Assembly: GCF_015101885.1 (NCBI RefSeq) | Contig: NZ_CP062941.1 | Coordinates: forward strand, 4,774,001-4,838,000 | Length of the DNA stretch: 64,000 bases | Source of the DNA: Massilia litorea | GTDB taxonomy: Bacteria > Pseudomonadota > Gammaproteobacteria > Burkholderiales > Burkholderiaceae_D | Reading direction: 5' to 3' | Shown: in pieces, positions 1-9,666 of the stretch | How positions within the stretch are numbered: position 1 is the stretch's first letter | How the letters are laid out: the number at the start of each line of letters is the position of its first letter | Translations under genes and position numbers: made by a program | Notes under the pieces: model-generated | What the model was told of the DNA's origin: nothing | The model's input: only the letters and a program-made list of their open reading frames with translations | Databases searched by the model: none

Positions 1-1526
1 TCGTCGTGAAAGCCCTGACCGGCTCGCCCTGGGGCAGCTTCACCGTGATGGCGACGATCCCGATCGCGCTCTTCATGGGCGTCTATTCGCGCTATGTGCG
101 CGTCGGGCGCATCGGCGAAATTTCCTTCATCGGCTTCATCCTGCTGATGCTGGCCATCGTCGGCGGCCAGTGGGTGCACGACTCCCCTACCCTGGGCCCG
201 ATGTTCACCTTCACCGGCACCGAACTGACCTGGATGCTGATCGGCTACGGCTTCATCGCCTCCGTGATTCCGGTCTGGCTGCTGCTGGCGCCGCGCGACT
301 ACCTGTCCACTTTTCTTAAAATCGGCACCATCTGCGCCCTCGCCATCGGCATCCTGCTGGTCGCCCCGCACATGCAGATGCCGGCCGTGACCCGCTTCGT
401 CGACGGCTCCGGCCCGGTCTGGTCGGGCAACCTGTTCCCCTTCCTGTTCATCACCATCGCCTGCGGCGCCGTCTCCGGCTTCCACGCGCTGATCTCCTCG
501 GGCACCACGCCGAAGATGATCGAGGACGAGACCCACGCCCGCTTCATCGGCTACGGCGCGATGCTGATGGAATCGTTTGTCGCCATCATGGCGCTGGTTG
601 CCGCCTCGACCATCGACCCGGGCGTGTATTTCGCGATGAACGCGCCGGCCGCCCTGCTTGGCACCACGGCCGAATCGGCTGCCGCCGCGGTATCGAACTG
701 GGGCTTCGTCGTCACGCCCGAGATCCTGACCCAGACCGCCAAAGACGTGGGCGAGCACACCATCATCTCGCGCGCCGGCGGAGCGCCGACGCTGGCAGTC
801 GGCATGGCCAACATCCTGGCCAATGTCGTGGGCGGCAAGACGATGATGGCCTTCTGGTACCACTTCGCGATCCTGTTCGAGGCCCTGTTCATCCTCACCG
901 CCGTCGATGCGGGCACGCGCGCCGGCCGCTTCATGCTGCAGGACCTGCTGGGCGCCTTCGTCCCGGCCCTGAAGCGCACCGAATCGCTGCCGGCCAACCT
1001 GCTGGCCACGGGCCTGTGCGTCGCGGCCTGGGGTTACTTCCTGTACCAGGGCGTGGTCGATCCGCTGGGCGGCATCAACACCCTGTGGCCGCTGTTCGGC
1101 ATCGCCAACCAGATGCTGGCCGGTATCGCCCTCGTGCTCGGCACCGTGGTCCTGTTCAAGATGAAGCGCGGCCAGTATGCCTGGGTCACCGTGGTGCCGA
1201 CCATCTGGCTGCTGATCTGCACCCTGAGCGCGGGCTGGCAGAAGATCTTCCACGAAAACGTGAAGATCGGCTTCGTCGCGCACGCCCGGAAGTTCCAGGC
1301 CGCGCTCGACCAGGGCCAGGTACTGGCGCCGGCCAAGTCGCTCGACCAGATGCGCCGCATCATCTTCAACGATTACGTCGACGCGACGCTGGCGGGCTTC
1401 TTCATGGTCGTCGTGCTCGCGGTGCTGTTCTATGGCATCCGCACGGTGCTCAATGCCCGCAATGACCGCAACCCGACGGTCAAGGAGTCGGCCTTCGTCG
1501 CTGCACCGGCCGCACAGGTGCAGTGA
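1..1526 (+). CDS. cstA: CstA pyruvate/peptide transporter, 3' part
   Basis: The reading frame is open to the left edge, so only about the last 507 residues of a protein usually near 690 residues long are present. The frame holds many hydrophobic segments typical of the CstA family, starting with a stretch containing GSFTVMATIPIALFMGVYSR and ending in a C-terminal helix (FFMVVVLAVLFYGI). CstA proteins are inner-membrane transporters linked to pyruvate or peptide uptake during carbon starvation. The stop codon overlaps the start of the next gene (TGATG), so the two are translationally coupled. The true start lies outside the window. Confidence 0.95.
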   Translation, partial: VVKALTGSPWGSFTVMATIPIALFMGVYSRYVRVGRIGEISFIGFILLMLAIVGGQWVHDSPTLGPMFTFTGTELTWMLIGYGFIASVIPVWLLLAPRDYLSTFLKIGTICALAIGILLVAPHMQMPAVTRFVDGSGPVWSGNLFPFLFITIACGAVSGFHALISSGTTPKMIEDETHARFIGYGAMLMESFVAIMALVAASTIDPGVYFAMNAPAALLGTTAESAAAAVSNWGFVVTPEILTQTAKDVGEHTIISRAGGAPTLAVGMANILANVVGGKTMMAFWYHFAILFEALFILTAVDAGTRAGRFMLQDLLGAFVPALKRTESLPANLLATGLCVAAWGYFLYQGVVDPLGGINTLWPLFGIANQMLAGIALVLGTVVLFKMKRGQYAWVTVVPTIWLLICTLSAGWQKIFHENVKIGFVAHARKFQAALDQGQVLAPAKSLDQMRRIIFNDYVDATLAGFFMVVVLAVLFYGIRTVLNARNDRNPTVKESAFVAAPAAQVQ

Positions 1527-1723
1527 TGTTCGCCACCCTCGCCCAGGCCGGCCGCTACCTCGGGCAAAGCATGCGCCTGATGGTCGGCCTGCCGGAGTAC
1601 GACACCTACCTCGCGCACATGGAGCGCGAGCATCCGGACAAGACGCCGATGACCTACGAGGAGTTTTTCCGCGAACGGCAGGAAGCGCGCTATGGGTCCG
1701 GCCGCAGCGGGGGATGTTGCTAG
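1526..1723 (+). CDS. ybdD: YbdD/YjiX family small protein
   Basis: A 65-residue protein starting at an ATG that overlaps the cstA stop by one base. It contains the family's typical core (QSMRLMVGLPEYDTYLAHM, then HPDKTPMTYEEFF) and a Cys-rich end. YbdD/YjiX proteins are nearly always encoded just after cstA or its relative btsT, and in enterobacteria are needed for pyruvate transport by the partner. The position and sequence make the assignment firm; the mechanism of the small protein is not established from sequence. Upstream codon GTG at 1523 is possible but less likely. Confidence 0.93.
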   Translation: MFATLAQAGRYLGQSMRLMVGLPEYDTYLAHMEREHPDKTPMTYEEFFRERQEARYGSGRSGGCC

Positions 1724-1746
1724 CACAGGGACCGCATTGACCCTTG

Positions 1747-1771
1747 GGGTGGACGGCAGCGCCGTCCACCC
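1747..1771. repeat. Palindromic repeat, single REP-like unit
   Basis: An 11-bp perfect stem (GGGTGGACGGC / GCCGTCCACCC) with a 3-nt loop sits 23 bp after ybdD. No T-run follows, so it is a poor intrinsic terminator. Its core GGGTGGAC...GTCCACCC matches the arms of the paired repeats at 19484-19650 and 27847-27958, so it looks like a solitary, eroded member of the same family. It may still fold at the mRNA 3' end of cstA-ybdD. Confidence 0.6.
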
Positions 1772-1975
1772 TTCGTCCCGGCAACCCTCTGTTGCCGCGC
1801 CGTTGCCAATTCATCCCCTTCCCTCCTGCCTTGCGCCACCGCAAGGTCACCCCCTCCCCAGCACCGTAATATTTTTTCCTGCAGGAATTTGCATTTCTGC
1901 AAGGAGGGCATGCGCTCGCTCAACGGCGCCGGCCCGTGCCGCCATGCCGCTTCCGCAGATCGCATCCATGCTTCT

Positions 1976-4798
1976 ATGCTGAATTCCGCGCGCTCCAGCC
2001 TGTACCGCAAGCTGACGACGATGTTGATGCTGTCGACCGGCGTCGCCCTGGCCTGCGTCTTCGTCGCCTTTACGGTCGCCTCGGTGCTGAACGGGCGCGC
2101 AAACGAGGGCCGGCAGCTGTCCTCGCTGGCCGGCGTGGTGGCCGCCAACAGCGCCGACGCGCTCGTGTTCAACGACCGCAGCCTGGCGCGCACCCTGCTC
2201 GCCTCGCTCGAAGCGAAGGGCGAAATCTCCCAGGCCGCGCTGTACGACCGCAAGGGCAAGCTGTTCGCCGCCTACAGCGCCCCCGCCCACGCCGGAGGGG
2301 ACCCGGCGGCCACCCTCGAAACGATCGACGAGGAAACGCTGGCACTGGCGAACCTCGACACCGCCCGCCTGTGGTCGCCGCGCATGCGCCTGTACCGGCA
2401 GGTGGCAGGCGCCAAGGCCCAGGTCGGGGTGCTGGTGATCGAAGCCGACCTGCGGCCGATGTGGCGCGACATCCTGCGCAGCGTCGGGGTGCTGGGCGCG
2501 GCGATGTGCGCATCGCTGCTGGTATCGCTGGTGCTGGCGCGGCGTTTAACCCGCAGCATCGCGGCCCCGGTGACGAAACTGATCCAGACCGCGCAAGAGG
2601 TGTCGAGCAGCCAGAACTACACGCTGCGTGTGCCGCACGAACGGCGCGACGAACTCGGCACCCTGATCAACAGCTTCAACGACATGCTGGCCCAGATCGA
2701 AGGCCGCGGCGCCGCCCTCAGCCTGCACCGCGACGAACTCGAACGCCAGGTGTCGGTGCGCACCGAGCAGCTCGAGCGGGCCAAGAACGCCGCCGAGGCG
2801 GCCAGCCGCGCAAAAAGCGCCTTCCTCGCCACGATGAGCCACGAGATCCGCACCCCGATGAACGGCGTGCTGGGCATGACCGAGATGCTGCTCGGGACCC
2901 ATCTCACCGAGGTCCAGCGCAACTACACGCGCCTGGTCAAGCGCTCGGGCGAGCACCTGCTGGTGATCATCAACGACATCCTCGATTTTTCGAAGATCGA
3001 GGCCGGCAAGCTCACCATCGAATACATCAATTTCAACCTGTGGGACCTGCTGGACGACATCCACACGGTCTACACGCCGCAGGCCCAGCACAAGGGCATC
3101 GCGCTCGACTTCGACATCGCCAACGACATCCCGGTCGCGATCTGCGGCGACCCGAACCGGCTGCGCCAGATCATGGCCAACCTGCTCGGCAACGCCATCA
3201 AGTTCACCGAGCAGGGCCGGATCGAGGCGCGCGTGCGCGTGGCGAGCGAAGACAGCCAGGCGGTGATGCTGCGCTTCGAGGTCCACGATACCGGCATCGG
3301 CATTTCGCGCGAAGCGCGCGGACGCCTGTTCGAGGCATTCTCGCAGGCCGACGATTCGACCACCCGCAAGTTCGGCGGCACGGGCCTGGGCCTGGCGATC
3401 TCCAGGCAGCTGGTGGAACTGATGGGCGGCGCGATCGGGGTCGACAACGGTGCCAAACAGGGGTCGGTGTTCTGGTTCACCGTCAGCTTCGACAAGCGCC
3501 GCGTCGATCCGGACGCGCCCGGCGGGCAGCAGCACCCCCTGAGCGGCATGCGCGTGCTGGTGGTCGATGAGGACGAAACCACGCGCGTCGCCCTGGCCCG
3601 CCACCTGGCGGACTGGGAGCTGGTGTGCGAGGAAGCCGCCAGCGCGCGTGCCGCCCTCGAGCGCCTGGCGAGCGACGCGCGCGCCGGCAAGCCCTTCGAT
3701 GCCGCGGTGCTGAACATGGAGCTGAGCCAGTCGAGCGGCCTGCTGCTGGCCGCGACCATCAAGGCCGACCCGCTCACGCGTCCGACCCGCATCATCCTGC
3801 TCAGCCCCGAACGCCTGGCGGCCGACCCGGTGCAGCGGCGCGAAGCGGGCGTGGCCTACCAGCTGATCGAGCCGGCGCGCGCGGCCGACCTGTTCGCCTG
3901 CCTCGGCACCCGGCCGCGCGGGGCGACTGCGCCGGCGCCGCAGTTCCTGCCGCCGCCGCAGACGAAGGTCGAGCGCGGCGAAGGATCGGGACGCGTGCGG
4001 CGCGTGCTGCTGGCCGAGGACAATCCCGTGAACGTCGAAGTGGCGAAAGCGATGCTGGAGAGCCTCGGCCTGCAGGCGCAAGTAGCGCAGAACGGTCTCC
4101 AGGCCTTGGAGGCCGCGCGCACCACTCGCTTCGAGGCGGTGCTGATGGATTGCCAGATGCCGGTGATGGACGGTTTTGCCGCCACCGCGGCGATCCGGCG
4201 CGATGAGCAGGAGGCGGGCCGCCCGCGCACGCTGCCGGTCATCGCGATCACCGCGAATGCGCTGCAGGGCGACCGCGAAGCCTGCCTCGCGGCCGGCATG
4301 GACGACTACCTGTCGAAACCGTTCACCCAGGCCGAACTGGCCGGCGTGATTGGACGCTGGATCGCCATACCGCTGGCGGCCAGCGTGCACCACGACGAGG
4401 CCGTGCCGACCCTGCCGCCGGAAGTCCGCGAAGTGATCCAGCGCGACGTCATCAACGCCAGGGCGCTGGAGAACATCCGCGCGCTCAGCCAGCAAGGCGG
4501 CGACGCCCTGGTGCAGAAGGTGATTGCCGCCTATGTCGGCGACACCCCGCAGCACCTGCGCGCCCTGCGCCAGGCCGTCGGCGGGGAGGACGCCGATACC
4601 GTGCGCCGCGTCGCGCACAGCCTGAAGTCGGCCAGCGCGAATGTCGGCGCCGAGACGCTGGCGCGCCTGTGCAAGGACCTCGAACAGATGGGCCGCAACG
4701 CCAGCGTCGACGGCGCGGCCACCCTGCTGACCGACATGGAAGAAGAATTCCTGGCGGTGCAGCAGTCACTGAACACCATGCTAGTGAAGGAAACATGA
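1976..4798 (+). CDS. Hybrid sensor histidine kinase (HAMP-HisKA-HATPase-REC-REC-HPt)
   Basis: A 940-residue BarA/ArcB-like multistep kinase. Order: TM helix at about 14-36, a periplasmic sensor region resembling CHASE8, TM2 at about 166-188, HAMP, HisKA with the H-box histidine near 289 (SHEIRTPMNG), HATPase (N-box NLLGNAIKF), two receiver domains and an HPt domain with His near 881 (AHSLKSAS). The second receiver is canonical (AEDN, LMDCQMP, Asp about 725, KPF). The first has Asn (codon 3713-3715) where the phosphoacceptor Asp should be, so it is probably a pseudo-receiver. Start choice: ATG 1976 puts TM1 at the N-terminus but lacks a clear ribosome site. ATG 1910 has AAGGAGG only 2 nt upstream and is an alternative. 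The stop overlaps the next gene. Confidence 0.9.
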   Translation: MLNSARSSLYRKLTTMLMLSTGVALACVFVAFTVASVLNGRANEGRQLSSLAGVVAANSADALVFNDRSLARTLLASLEAKGEISQAALYDRKGKLFAAYSAPAHAGGDPAATLETIDEETLALANLDTARLWSPRMRLYRQVAGAKAQVGVLVIEADLRPMWRDILRSVGVLGAAMCASLLVSLVLARRLTRSIAAPVTKLIQTAQEVSSSQNYTLRVPHERRDELGTLINSFNDMLAQIEGRGAALSLHRDELERQVSVRTEQLERAKNAAEAASRAKSAFLATMSHEIRTPMNGVLGMTEMLLGTHLTEVQRNYTRLVKRSGEHLLVIINDILDFSKIEAGKLTIEYINFNLWDLLDDIHTVYTPQAQHKGIALDFDIANDIPVAICGDPNRLRQIMANLLGNAIKFTEQGRIEARVRVASEDSQAVMLRFEVHDTGIGISREARGRLFEAFSQADDSTTRKFGGTGLGLAISRQLVELMGGAIGVDNGAKQGSVFWFTVSFDKRRVDPDAPGGQQHPLSGMRVLVVDEDETTRVALARHLADWELVCEEAASARAALERLASDARAGKPFDAAVLNMELSQSSGLLLAATIKADPLTRPTRIILLSPERLAADPVQRREAGVAYQLIEPARAADLFACLGTRPRGATAPAPQFLPPPQTKVERGEGSGRVRRVLLAEDNPVNVEVAKAMLESLGLQAQVAQNGLQALEAARTTRFEAVLMDCQMPVMDGFAATAAIRRDEQEAGRPRTLPVIAITANALQGDREACLAAGMDDYLSKPFTQAELAGVIGRWIAIPLAASVHHDEAVPTLPPEVREVIQRDVINARALENIRALSQQGGDALVQKVIAAYVGDTPQHLRALRQAVGGEDADTVRRVAHSLKSASANVGAETLARLCKDLEQMGRNASVDGAATLLTDMEEEFLAVQQSLNTMLVKET

Positions 4799-6990
4799 TG
4801 CCAGCCTCCCCATCCCTACAACGCGGTGTCGTGCTGGTGGCCGACGACGATCCGGTGATGCGTCTCCTGATGCTCGAGATGCTGCAGCAGGTCGGCCTGG
4901 AGGGCATCGAAGCGGCGGACGGACGCGAGGCGCTGGCCCTGGCGATGCAGCGCCGGCCCGACCTGATCCTGATGGACGTCGAGATGCCGCACCTGGACGG
5001 CTTTGCCGCCTGCCGCGCGATCCGCCGCAGCGAGGGTGCGGGCGCTTCGGTGCCGATCGTGATGGTGACCGGCGGCGACGACATCGAAGCGGTGACCAGC
5101 GCCTACGAGGCCGGCGCCACCGACTTCGTCTCGAAGCCGATCAACTGGCCGATCCTCGGCCACCGCGTGCTCTACGTACTGCGCGCCAGCGACGCCATCG
5201 CGCGCCTGAGGATTGCGGATGCCCAGAACCGCGCCGTGCTGGCGGCGATTCCGGACACCTTCTTCCGCATGAACCGCGACGGCTTTTATCTCGATTACGA
5301 ACCGGGCCGCGGCTTTCCCAGCCGCGAGCGCGACGGCGCGGTGCCCTTCACCAGCGAGCGCTGCGTCGGCCGCCACATCTCGGAGGTGCTGCCGAAGGAG
5401 ATCGCCGGCCGCGTGATGGAGCAGCTGCAGGATGCGCTCCGTACCCGGCAGATCCGCTCGATCGAATATGAATTGATTCGCTTCGGTGCGACCCAGCATT
5501 TCGAGGCGCGCCTGGTGGCGACCGGACCATCCGAAGTGCTGGGCCTGGTGCGCGACATCAGCGAGCGGAAGCGCAGCGAAGAGCAGATCCGGCGCCTGGC
5601 GTATTGCGACAGCCTGACCGGCATTCCGAACCGCCAGGCCTTCCTCGAGACGCTGGAACGCGAACTGCAGCGCTCGAAAGTCGGCAACAAGAAGTTCGCG
5701 GTCCTGTTCATGGACCTCGACGCCTTCAAACGCATCAACGACACGCTTGGGCACAACGTCGGCGACCACCTGTTGAAGATCGTCTCCGAGCGCCTGCGCG
5801 AGACGATCCGGCCGAGCGACCTGGTCTCGCGCAGCGAAGCGCTGCCCGAAGAGGTGAACAATGAGGTTCCCGCCCACGTGTCCTCGGCCACCAACCTGGC
5901 GCGCCTGGGCGGTGACGAATTCACGATCCTGATTCCCGACCTCGAGCGCGTCGAGCATGCCCTGAATGTCGCGCACCGGGTGAAGGAAGCGATGCGCCGC
6001 CCCTTCCTCATCGACGGCAACGAGATCTTCGTCACCGCCAGCATCGGCATCTCGCTGTTCCCGGAAGACGGCGACGACTGCAATTCGCTGCTCAAGTTTG
6101 CCGACACGGCCATGTACCACGCCAAGAACTGCGGCAAGAACAACGCCAAGCTGTACAGCTCTTCGCTGACCATGCAGATCATGAGCCATGTGAAGCTCGA
6201 AGTCGGCCTGCGCAAGGCCTTGCAGAACAACGAGCTGTACCTGCTGTACCAGCCGCAGCTCGACGTGCGTTCGCTCGAGATCGTCGGCGTCGAGGCCCTG
6301 GTGCGCTGGCGCCATCCGGAGCGCGGCATCATCTCGCCGACCGAATTCATTCCGCTGGCCGAGGAAACGGGCCTGATCGTGCCGATCGGCGAATGGGTGC
6401 TGCGCACCGCCTGCAACCAGGCGCGCGCCTGGCAGCGCGCCCTGCACCGTTCGGTGCGGATGGCGGTGAACCTGTCGGCCAAACAGTTCAAGGACGAGAA
6501 CCTGTCGCAGATCGTGCTCTCCGCACTCGACGAGACGGGGCTCGACCCCAAACTGCTCGAACTCGAGCTGACCGAGGGCACGCTGATGGACGACGCCAAG
6601 GCGACCCTGGCCACGCTCGAGCAGCTGCGCGGCATCGGCGTCTACCTGTCGATCGACGATTTCGGCACCGGCTACTCATCGATGAATTATTTGAAGCGCT
6701 TCGATGTGCGCGCCCTCAAAATCGACCGCAGCTTCATCTGCGGCCTGCCGCAGGACTCGGAGAACGCGGCGATCACGCGCGCCATCATCGCCATGGCCCA
6801 TGGCCTGAAAATGGCGGTGGTGGCCGAAGGGGTCGAGACCGACGAGCAGCTGGTGCTGCTCGAAGAGTACGGCTGCGACCTGGTGCAGGGCTACTTCCTC
6901 GGCCATCCGTCGAGCGCCGACACCATCACCCAGATGCTTGGCCAGCTCAAAGCGACACTGCCGGCGCTGCCGGCACTGCCATCGCCGTAG
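4798..6990 (+). CDS. Response regulator with REC-PAS-GGDEF-EAL (c-di-GMP turnover)
   Basis: A 730-residue cytoplasmic protein. An N-terminal receiver (ADDD, LMDVEMP with Asp about 60, SKP) is followed by a PAS-like segment, a GGDEF domain with intact GGDEF at about 371-375, and an EAL domain with E-A-L at about 499-501 and DDFGTGYSS. Both c-di-GMP synthesis and hydrolysis are therefore possible. The GGDEF domain carries an insertion of about 25 residues just before the GGDEF loop (SRSEALPEE...SATNLA). The start overlaps the kinase stop (ATGATGA). An ATG one codon earlier (4795) is also possible, but AAGGA spacing favours 4798. The upstream kinase ends in an HPt domain, so phosphotransfer to this receiver is the obvious inference. 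Confidence 0.9.
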   Translation: MPASPSLQRGVVLVADDDPVMRLLMLEMLQQVGLEGIEAADGREALALAMQRRPDLILMDVEMPHLDGFAACRAIRRSEGAGASVPIVMVTGGDDIEAVTSAYEAGATDFVSKPINWPILGHRVLYVLRASDAIARLRIADAQNRAVLAAIPDTFFRMNRDGFYLDYEPGRGFPSRERDGAVPFTSERCVGRHISEVLPKEIAGRVMEQLQDALRTRQIRSIEYELIRFGATQHFEARLVATGPSEVLGLVRDISERKRSEEQIRRLAYCDSLTGIPNRQAFLETLERELQRSKVGNKKFAVLFMDLDAFKRINDTLGHNVGDHLLKIVSERLRETIRPSDLVSRSEALPEEVNNEVPAHVSSATNLARLGGDEFTILIPDLERVEHALNVAHRVKEAMRRPFLIDGNEIFVTASIGISLFPEDGDDCNSLLKFADTAMYHAKNCGKNNAKLYSSSLTMQIMSHVKLEVGLRKALQNNELYLLYQPQLDVRSLEIVGVEALVRWRHPERGIISPTEFIPLAEETGLIVPIGEWVLRTACNQARAWQRALHRSVRMAVNLSAKQFKDENLSQIVLSALDETGLDPKLLELELTEGTLMDDAKATLATLEQLRGIGVYLSIDDFGTGYSSMNYLKRFDVRALKIDRSFICGLPQDSENAAITRAIIAMAHGLKMAVVAEGVETDEQLVLLEEYGCDLVQGYFLGHPSSADTITQMLGQLKATLPALPALPSP

Positions 6991-7043
6991 GCTGAGCGGC
7001 TCCACCCGGACGCCCGGCACCTGCGCCTGGCGCCGCCCACGCG

Positions 7044-9464
7044 TTAGCGCGGCAGGGTGACATCGCGCGCCGGCACCAGCGTCAGGGTATGGCGCGCCGG
7101 CCCGGGCAGCAGCGGCACGGGCCGGCCCTGCACCCAGTCGGCATGCCCGTGCAGGAAATAAGGCGACAACGGATGGCCGCTCTGCCCGCCGGGCATGTTG
7201 AACAGTCCCTCCTCCTCGTGTCCGGGCGATACCGTCATCCGTTCCGACTGTCCGAACTTCGGCCCGGCCACGCGCGGCATGTGGGCGTCGCCGGCCAGCT
7301 GGTCGGGCGGCACGCCGAGCCAGGCGCCGAGAAAGGGCAGCGCCAGCGCGATCGGATGGGCAAACGCCGCCCGGTTGCGCGCGCCCCAGGTCGCCCGCTC
7401 GAGCGGCACGCCCGCGGCCTCGAGCTCGGAGAGGACGCGGTCGATCGCGGCCAGCTGCAGCGCGCGCCAGCTGCCCTGCCCCGGCGGCAGCCAGCCGGCC
7501 GGCCCTTCGTCGAGCAGGCGCGCAACCAGGGCCGGCCAGCGCGGATTGGCCAGCGCCATCGCCGCCTTCGGGTCAAGATTCGCCAGTTGCGCATCGAGGC
7601 CTTCGAACAGGATGTCGTGCAGCGCCCACATGAAGTTGCGCGCCAGCCGGTAACCGACCGAATCGACGTCGGCATGGCCGTTCCAGCTGGTCTCCAGCAG
7701 GCGGCGGAAGGCGGCGCGGCGCGGGTGGTCCGCGATCGCCGCCTGGTCGAGCACGGCGAGCGCGCGCCGGCGCCAGTCCGCGATGAAGAGCGCGCGGTCG
7801 TCGAGCGCCACCGCAAAGGCGCCCTGTTCGTCGGTGCGCGGGCCGAGGCGGCGCAGGCGGTCGCGCAGCTGGCTGCCGCGCGCCCCGAGGTCGAAGCCGC
7901 CGTCGCCGAGCAGTGCGCTCTGCGCTCCCATCAACTGGCGATTGTTGGCCGTCGAGAGCTGGCCGTCACGCGGATTGACCACGCGCGGATAGCTTTCCGG
8001 GGCCAGCAAGCCATCCCAAGTCGGCGTGGCGGCGCCGGCGGCCAGCGGGAAGCTGGCGCCGTACGCATCGGCGGCGCGACGCGGCAGGCGGCCGGCGATC
8101 GTCCAGCCGATATTCCCGGCGGCGTCGCCGGCGACGAAATTCTGGGCCGGGATGCCGTCGCTCGCGGCGATCGCCAGCGCCGCCTCGAGCGAGGCCGCCT
8201 CCTCCAGGCGCAGGTGATTCAGGTTGACGGCGCCCGGCGCGTGCGCGACCCAGTGCAGGGCCCAGGTCTTGCCGCCGGCCTGGCGCAGCGGCCCGAGGCC
8301 GGTCTCGCGCACGGTCAGCTGCTCGGCCGGCGCGCCCTTCACGGCGATCGTCTCGACGCGTTCCACCGGCTGTTCCCAGCCCTGGGGCGTGCGCACCTGC
8401 CCGGGATGCGCGGCGTCGAACCCGACTTCGACCAGGTCCAGGTAATCGCCATAGCTGTTGGTGAAGCCCCAGGCCACCTTGCCATTGCTGCCGGCGATGA
8501 CCAGCGGCGGCGCGCCCGGCAGCGTCACCCCGACCAGGCGGCGCTCGCCGCCATGCCCGTCCGGATACACGAACGCCAGCCGGTACCAGATGTTCGGCAA
8601 CTGCAGGCCCAGGTGCATGTCGTCGGCGACGATCGCCGCACCCGTCGTGCTGCGGCTGCCGGCGATCGCATAATTATTGCTGCCGACGATATCGCCGCGT
8701 CCCAGCAGGGCCAGCGGCGCTGACTGCGCCGGCCTGGCGCCCCACCAGGCGGGTGCCCTCGCCGGCAGCGGCGCTTCGGAAGGTGCGCCGGCGGCATCGA
8801 GCGGCGCGTCCCAATGCGTCGCCTGCGGCAGCAGGAAGGCCAGCTGCGCGGCATCGCTGTGGTCGCGCAGCCAGCCGCGCGCGAGTTCGCGCGGCTCCTG
8901 GCTGCCCTGCAGGTCGATGAACATCGCCCACACCGCCAGCAGCGAGTCCTCGGCGCGCCAGGGCGCCGGTGCGGTGCCGGTCAACAGGTATTCGAAAGGC
9001 CGCGCACCGAGCGCGCCCATGCCTGCGTTGACGCCGGCCACGTAGCGGTCGACGAAGGCGCGCTCGGCCGGCGCCAGGTCGGCGAGCGCGCGCGCGGCAC
9101 GGGCGCGGAAGCGGTGCAGGCGGCGCGCGCGGTCGAGCGGCAGCGCGCGCGGTCCGAACAGCTCGGCCAGCTCACCGCCGGCGGTGCGGCGCAGCAGGTC
9201 CATCTGGAAAAAGCGTTCCTGGGCATGGACGAAACCGGTGGCCCAGGCGACATCGAGGCGGCTGCTGCCGCGGATCAGCGGTACGCCGGCTTCGTCGCGC
9301 GCAACCGTGACCGGGCGCGCGATGCCCGCCACCTCGCGCCTGCCGTCGCCTTGCGCCAGGCTGGCGCGCAGCAGGAGCCAGGCGCCGAGGCAGGCCAGCA
9401 GCGCCAGGCCAGGCAGGATGAGCGCCAGGCGCCAGGTCCAGGCTTTCCAGCGGCGTGCTCGCAT
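7044..9464 (-). CDS. Penicillin acylase family Ntn-hydrolase
   Basis: An 806-residue precursor of the S45 penicillin amidase family. These enzymes cleave amides such as beta-lactams or acyl-homoserine lactones after autoprocessing into two chains. It starts with an uncleaved-looking signal anchor (LALILPGLALLACLGAWLLL). The alpha-chain region has the family motif VPLIRG and HAQERFFQMDLLRR. The predicted nucleophile is Ser about 262, first residue of the beta chain in GSNNYAIAG. The start at 9464 has GGGGGAG upstream; a longer frame to 9650 exists, but its first 62 residues look untranslated. Substrate cannot be told; a quorum-quenching acylase is one possibility. Confidence 0.9.
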   Translation of the reverse strand: MRARRWKAWTWRLALILPGLALLACLGAWLLLRASLAQGDGRREVAGIARPVTVARDEAGVPLIRGSSRLDVAWATGFVHAQERFFQMDLLRRTAGGELAELFGPRALPLDRARRLHRFRARAARALADLAPAERAFVDRYVAGVNAGMGALGARPFEYLLTGTAPAPWRAEDSLLAVWAMFIDLQGSQEPRELARGWLRDHSDAAQLAFLLPQATHWDAPLDAAGAPSEAPLPARAPAWWGARPAQSAPLALLGRGDIVGSNNYAIAGSRSTTGAAIVADDMHLGLQLPNIWYRLAFVYPDGHGGERRLVGVTLPGAPPLVIAGSNGKVAWGFTNSYGDYLDLVEVGFDAAHPGQVRTPQGWEQPVERVETIAVKGAPAEQLTVRETGLGPLRQAGGKTWALHWVAHAPGAVNLNHLRLEEAASLEAALAIAASDGIPAQNFVAGDAAGNIGWTIAGRLPRRAADAYGASFPLAAGAATPTWDGLLAPESYPRVVNPRDGQLSTANNRQLMGAQSALLGDGGFDLGARGSQLRDRLRRLGPRTDEQGAFAVALDDRALFIADWRRRALAVLDQAAIADHPRRAAFRRLLETSWNGHADVDSVGYRLARNFMWALHDILFEGLDAQLANLDPKAAMALANPRWPALVARLLDEGPAGWLPPGQGSWRALQLAAIDRVLSELEAAGVPLERATWGARNRAAFAHPIALALPFLGAWLGVPPDQLAGDAHMPRVAGPKFGQSERMTVSPGHEEEGLFNMPGGQSGHPLSPYFLHGHADWVQGRPVPLLPGPARHTLTLVPARDVTLPR

Positions 9465-9666
9465 CGCTCCCCCGGTGTGTTGTTTGTCCGGATGATCTTG
9501 CCAGAAAAACCACACTTGAGATAGCCATGGCCGCGATTCCATGCGCCGCGCATGAACCTTGAAAGGTGCGCGTGAAAGGGGCGCCCGATTGGAGCGGATC
9601 GAGCAGTGTTCTGCTTCTTGCGCTAAGCTCGAATCCGGTGAAGTGTTCACCGCAAAGGAGCTCGCA

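Noticed and set aside
2546..4618. Long antisense frame inside the hybrid kinase gene
   Set aside because: It is a GC-bias shadow; the plus-strand frame has clear domains throughout.
7033..7046. GCCCACGCGTTAG after the GGDEF-EAL gene as another palindromic repeat copy
   Set aside because: Only about 10 bp match one arm's end and no partner arm is near.
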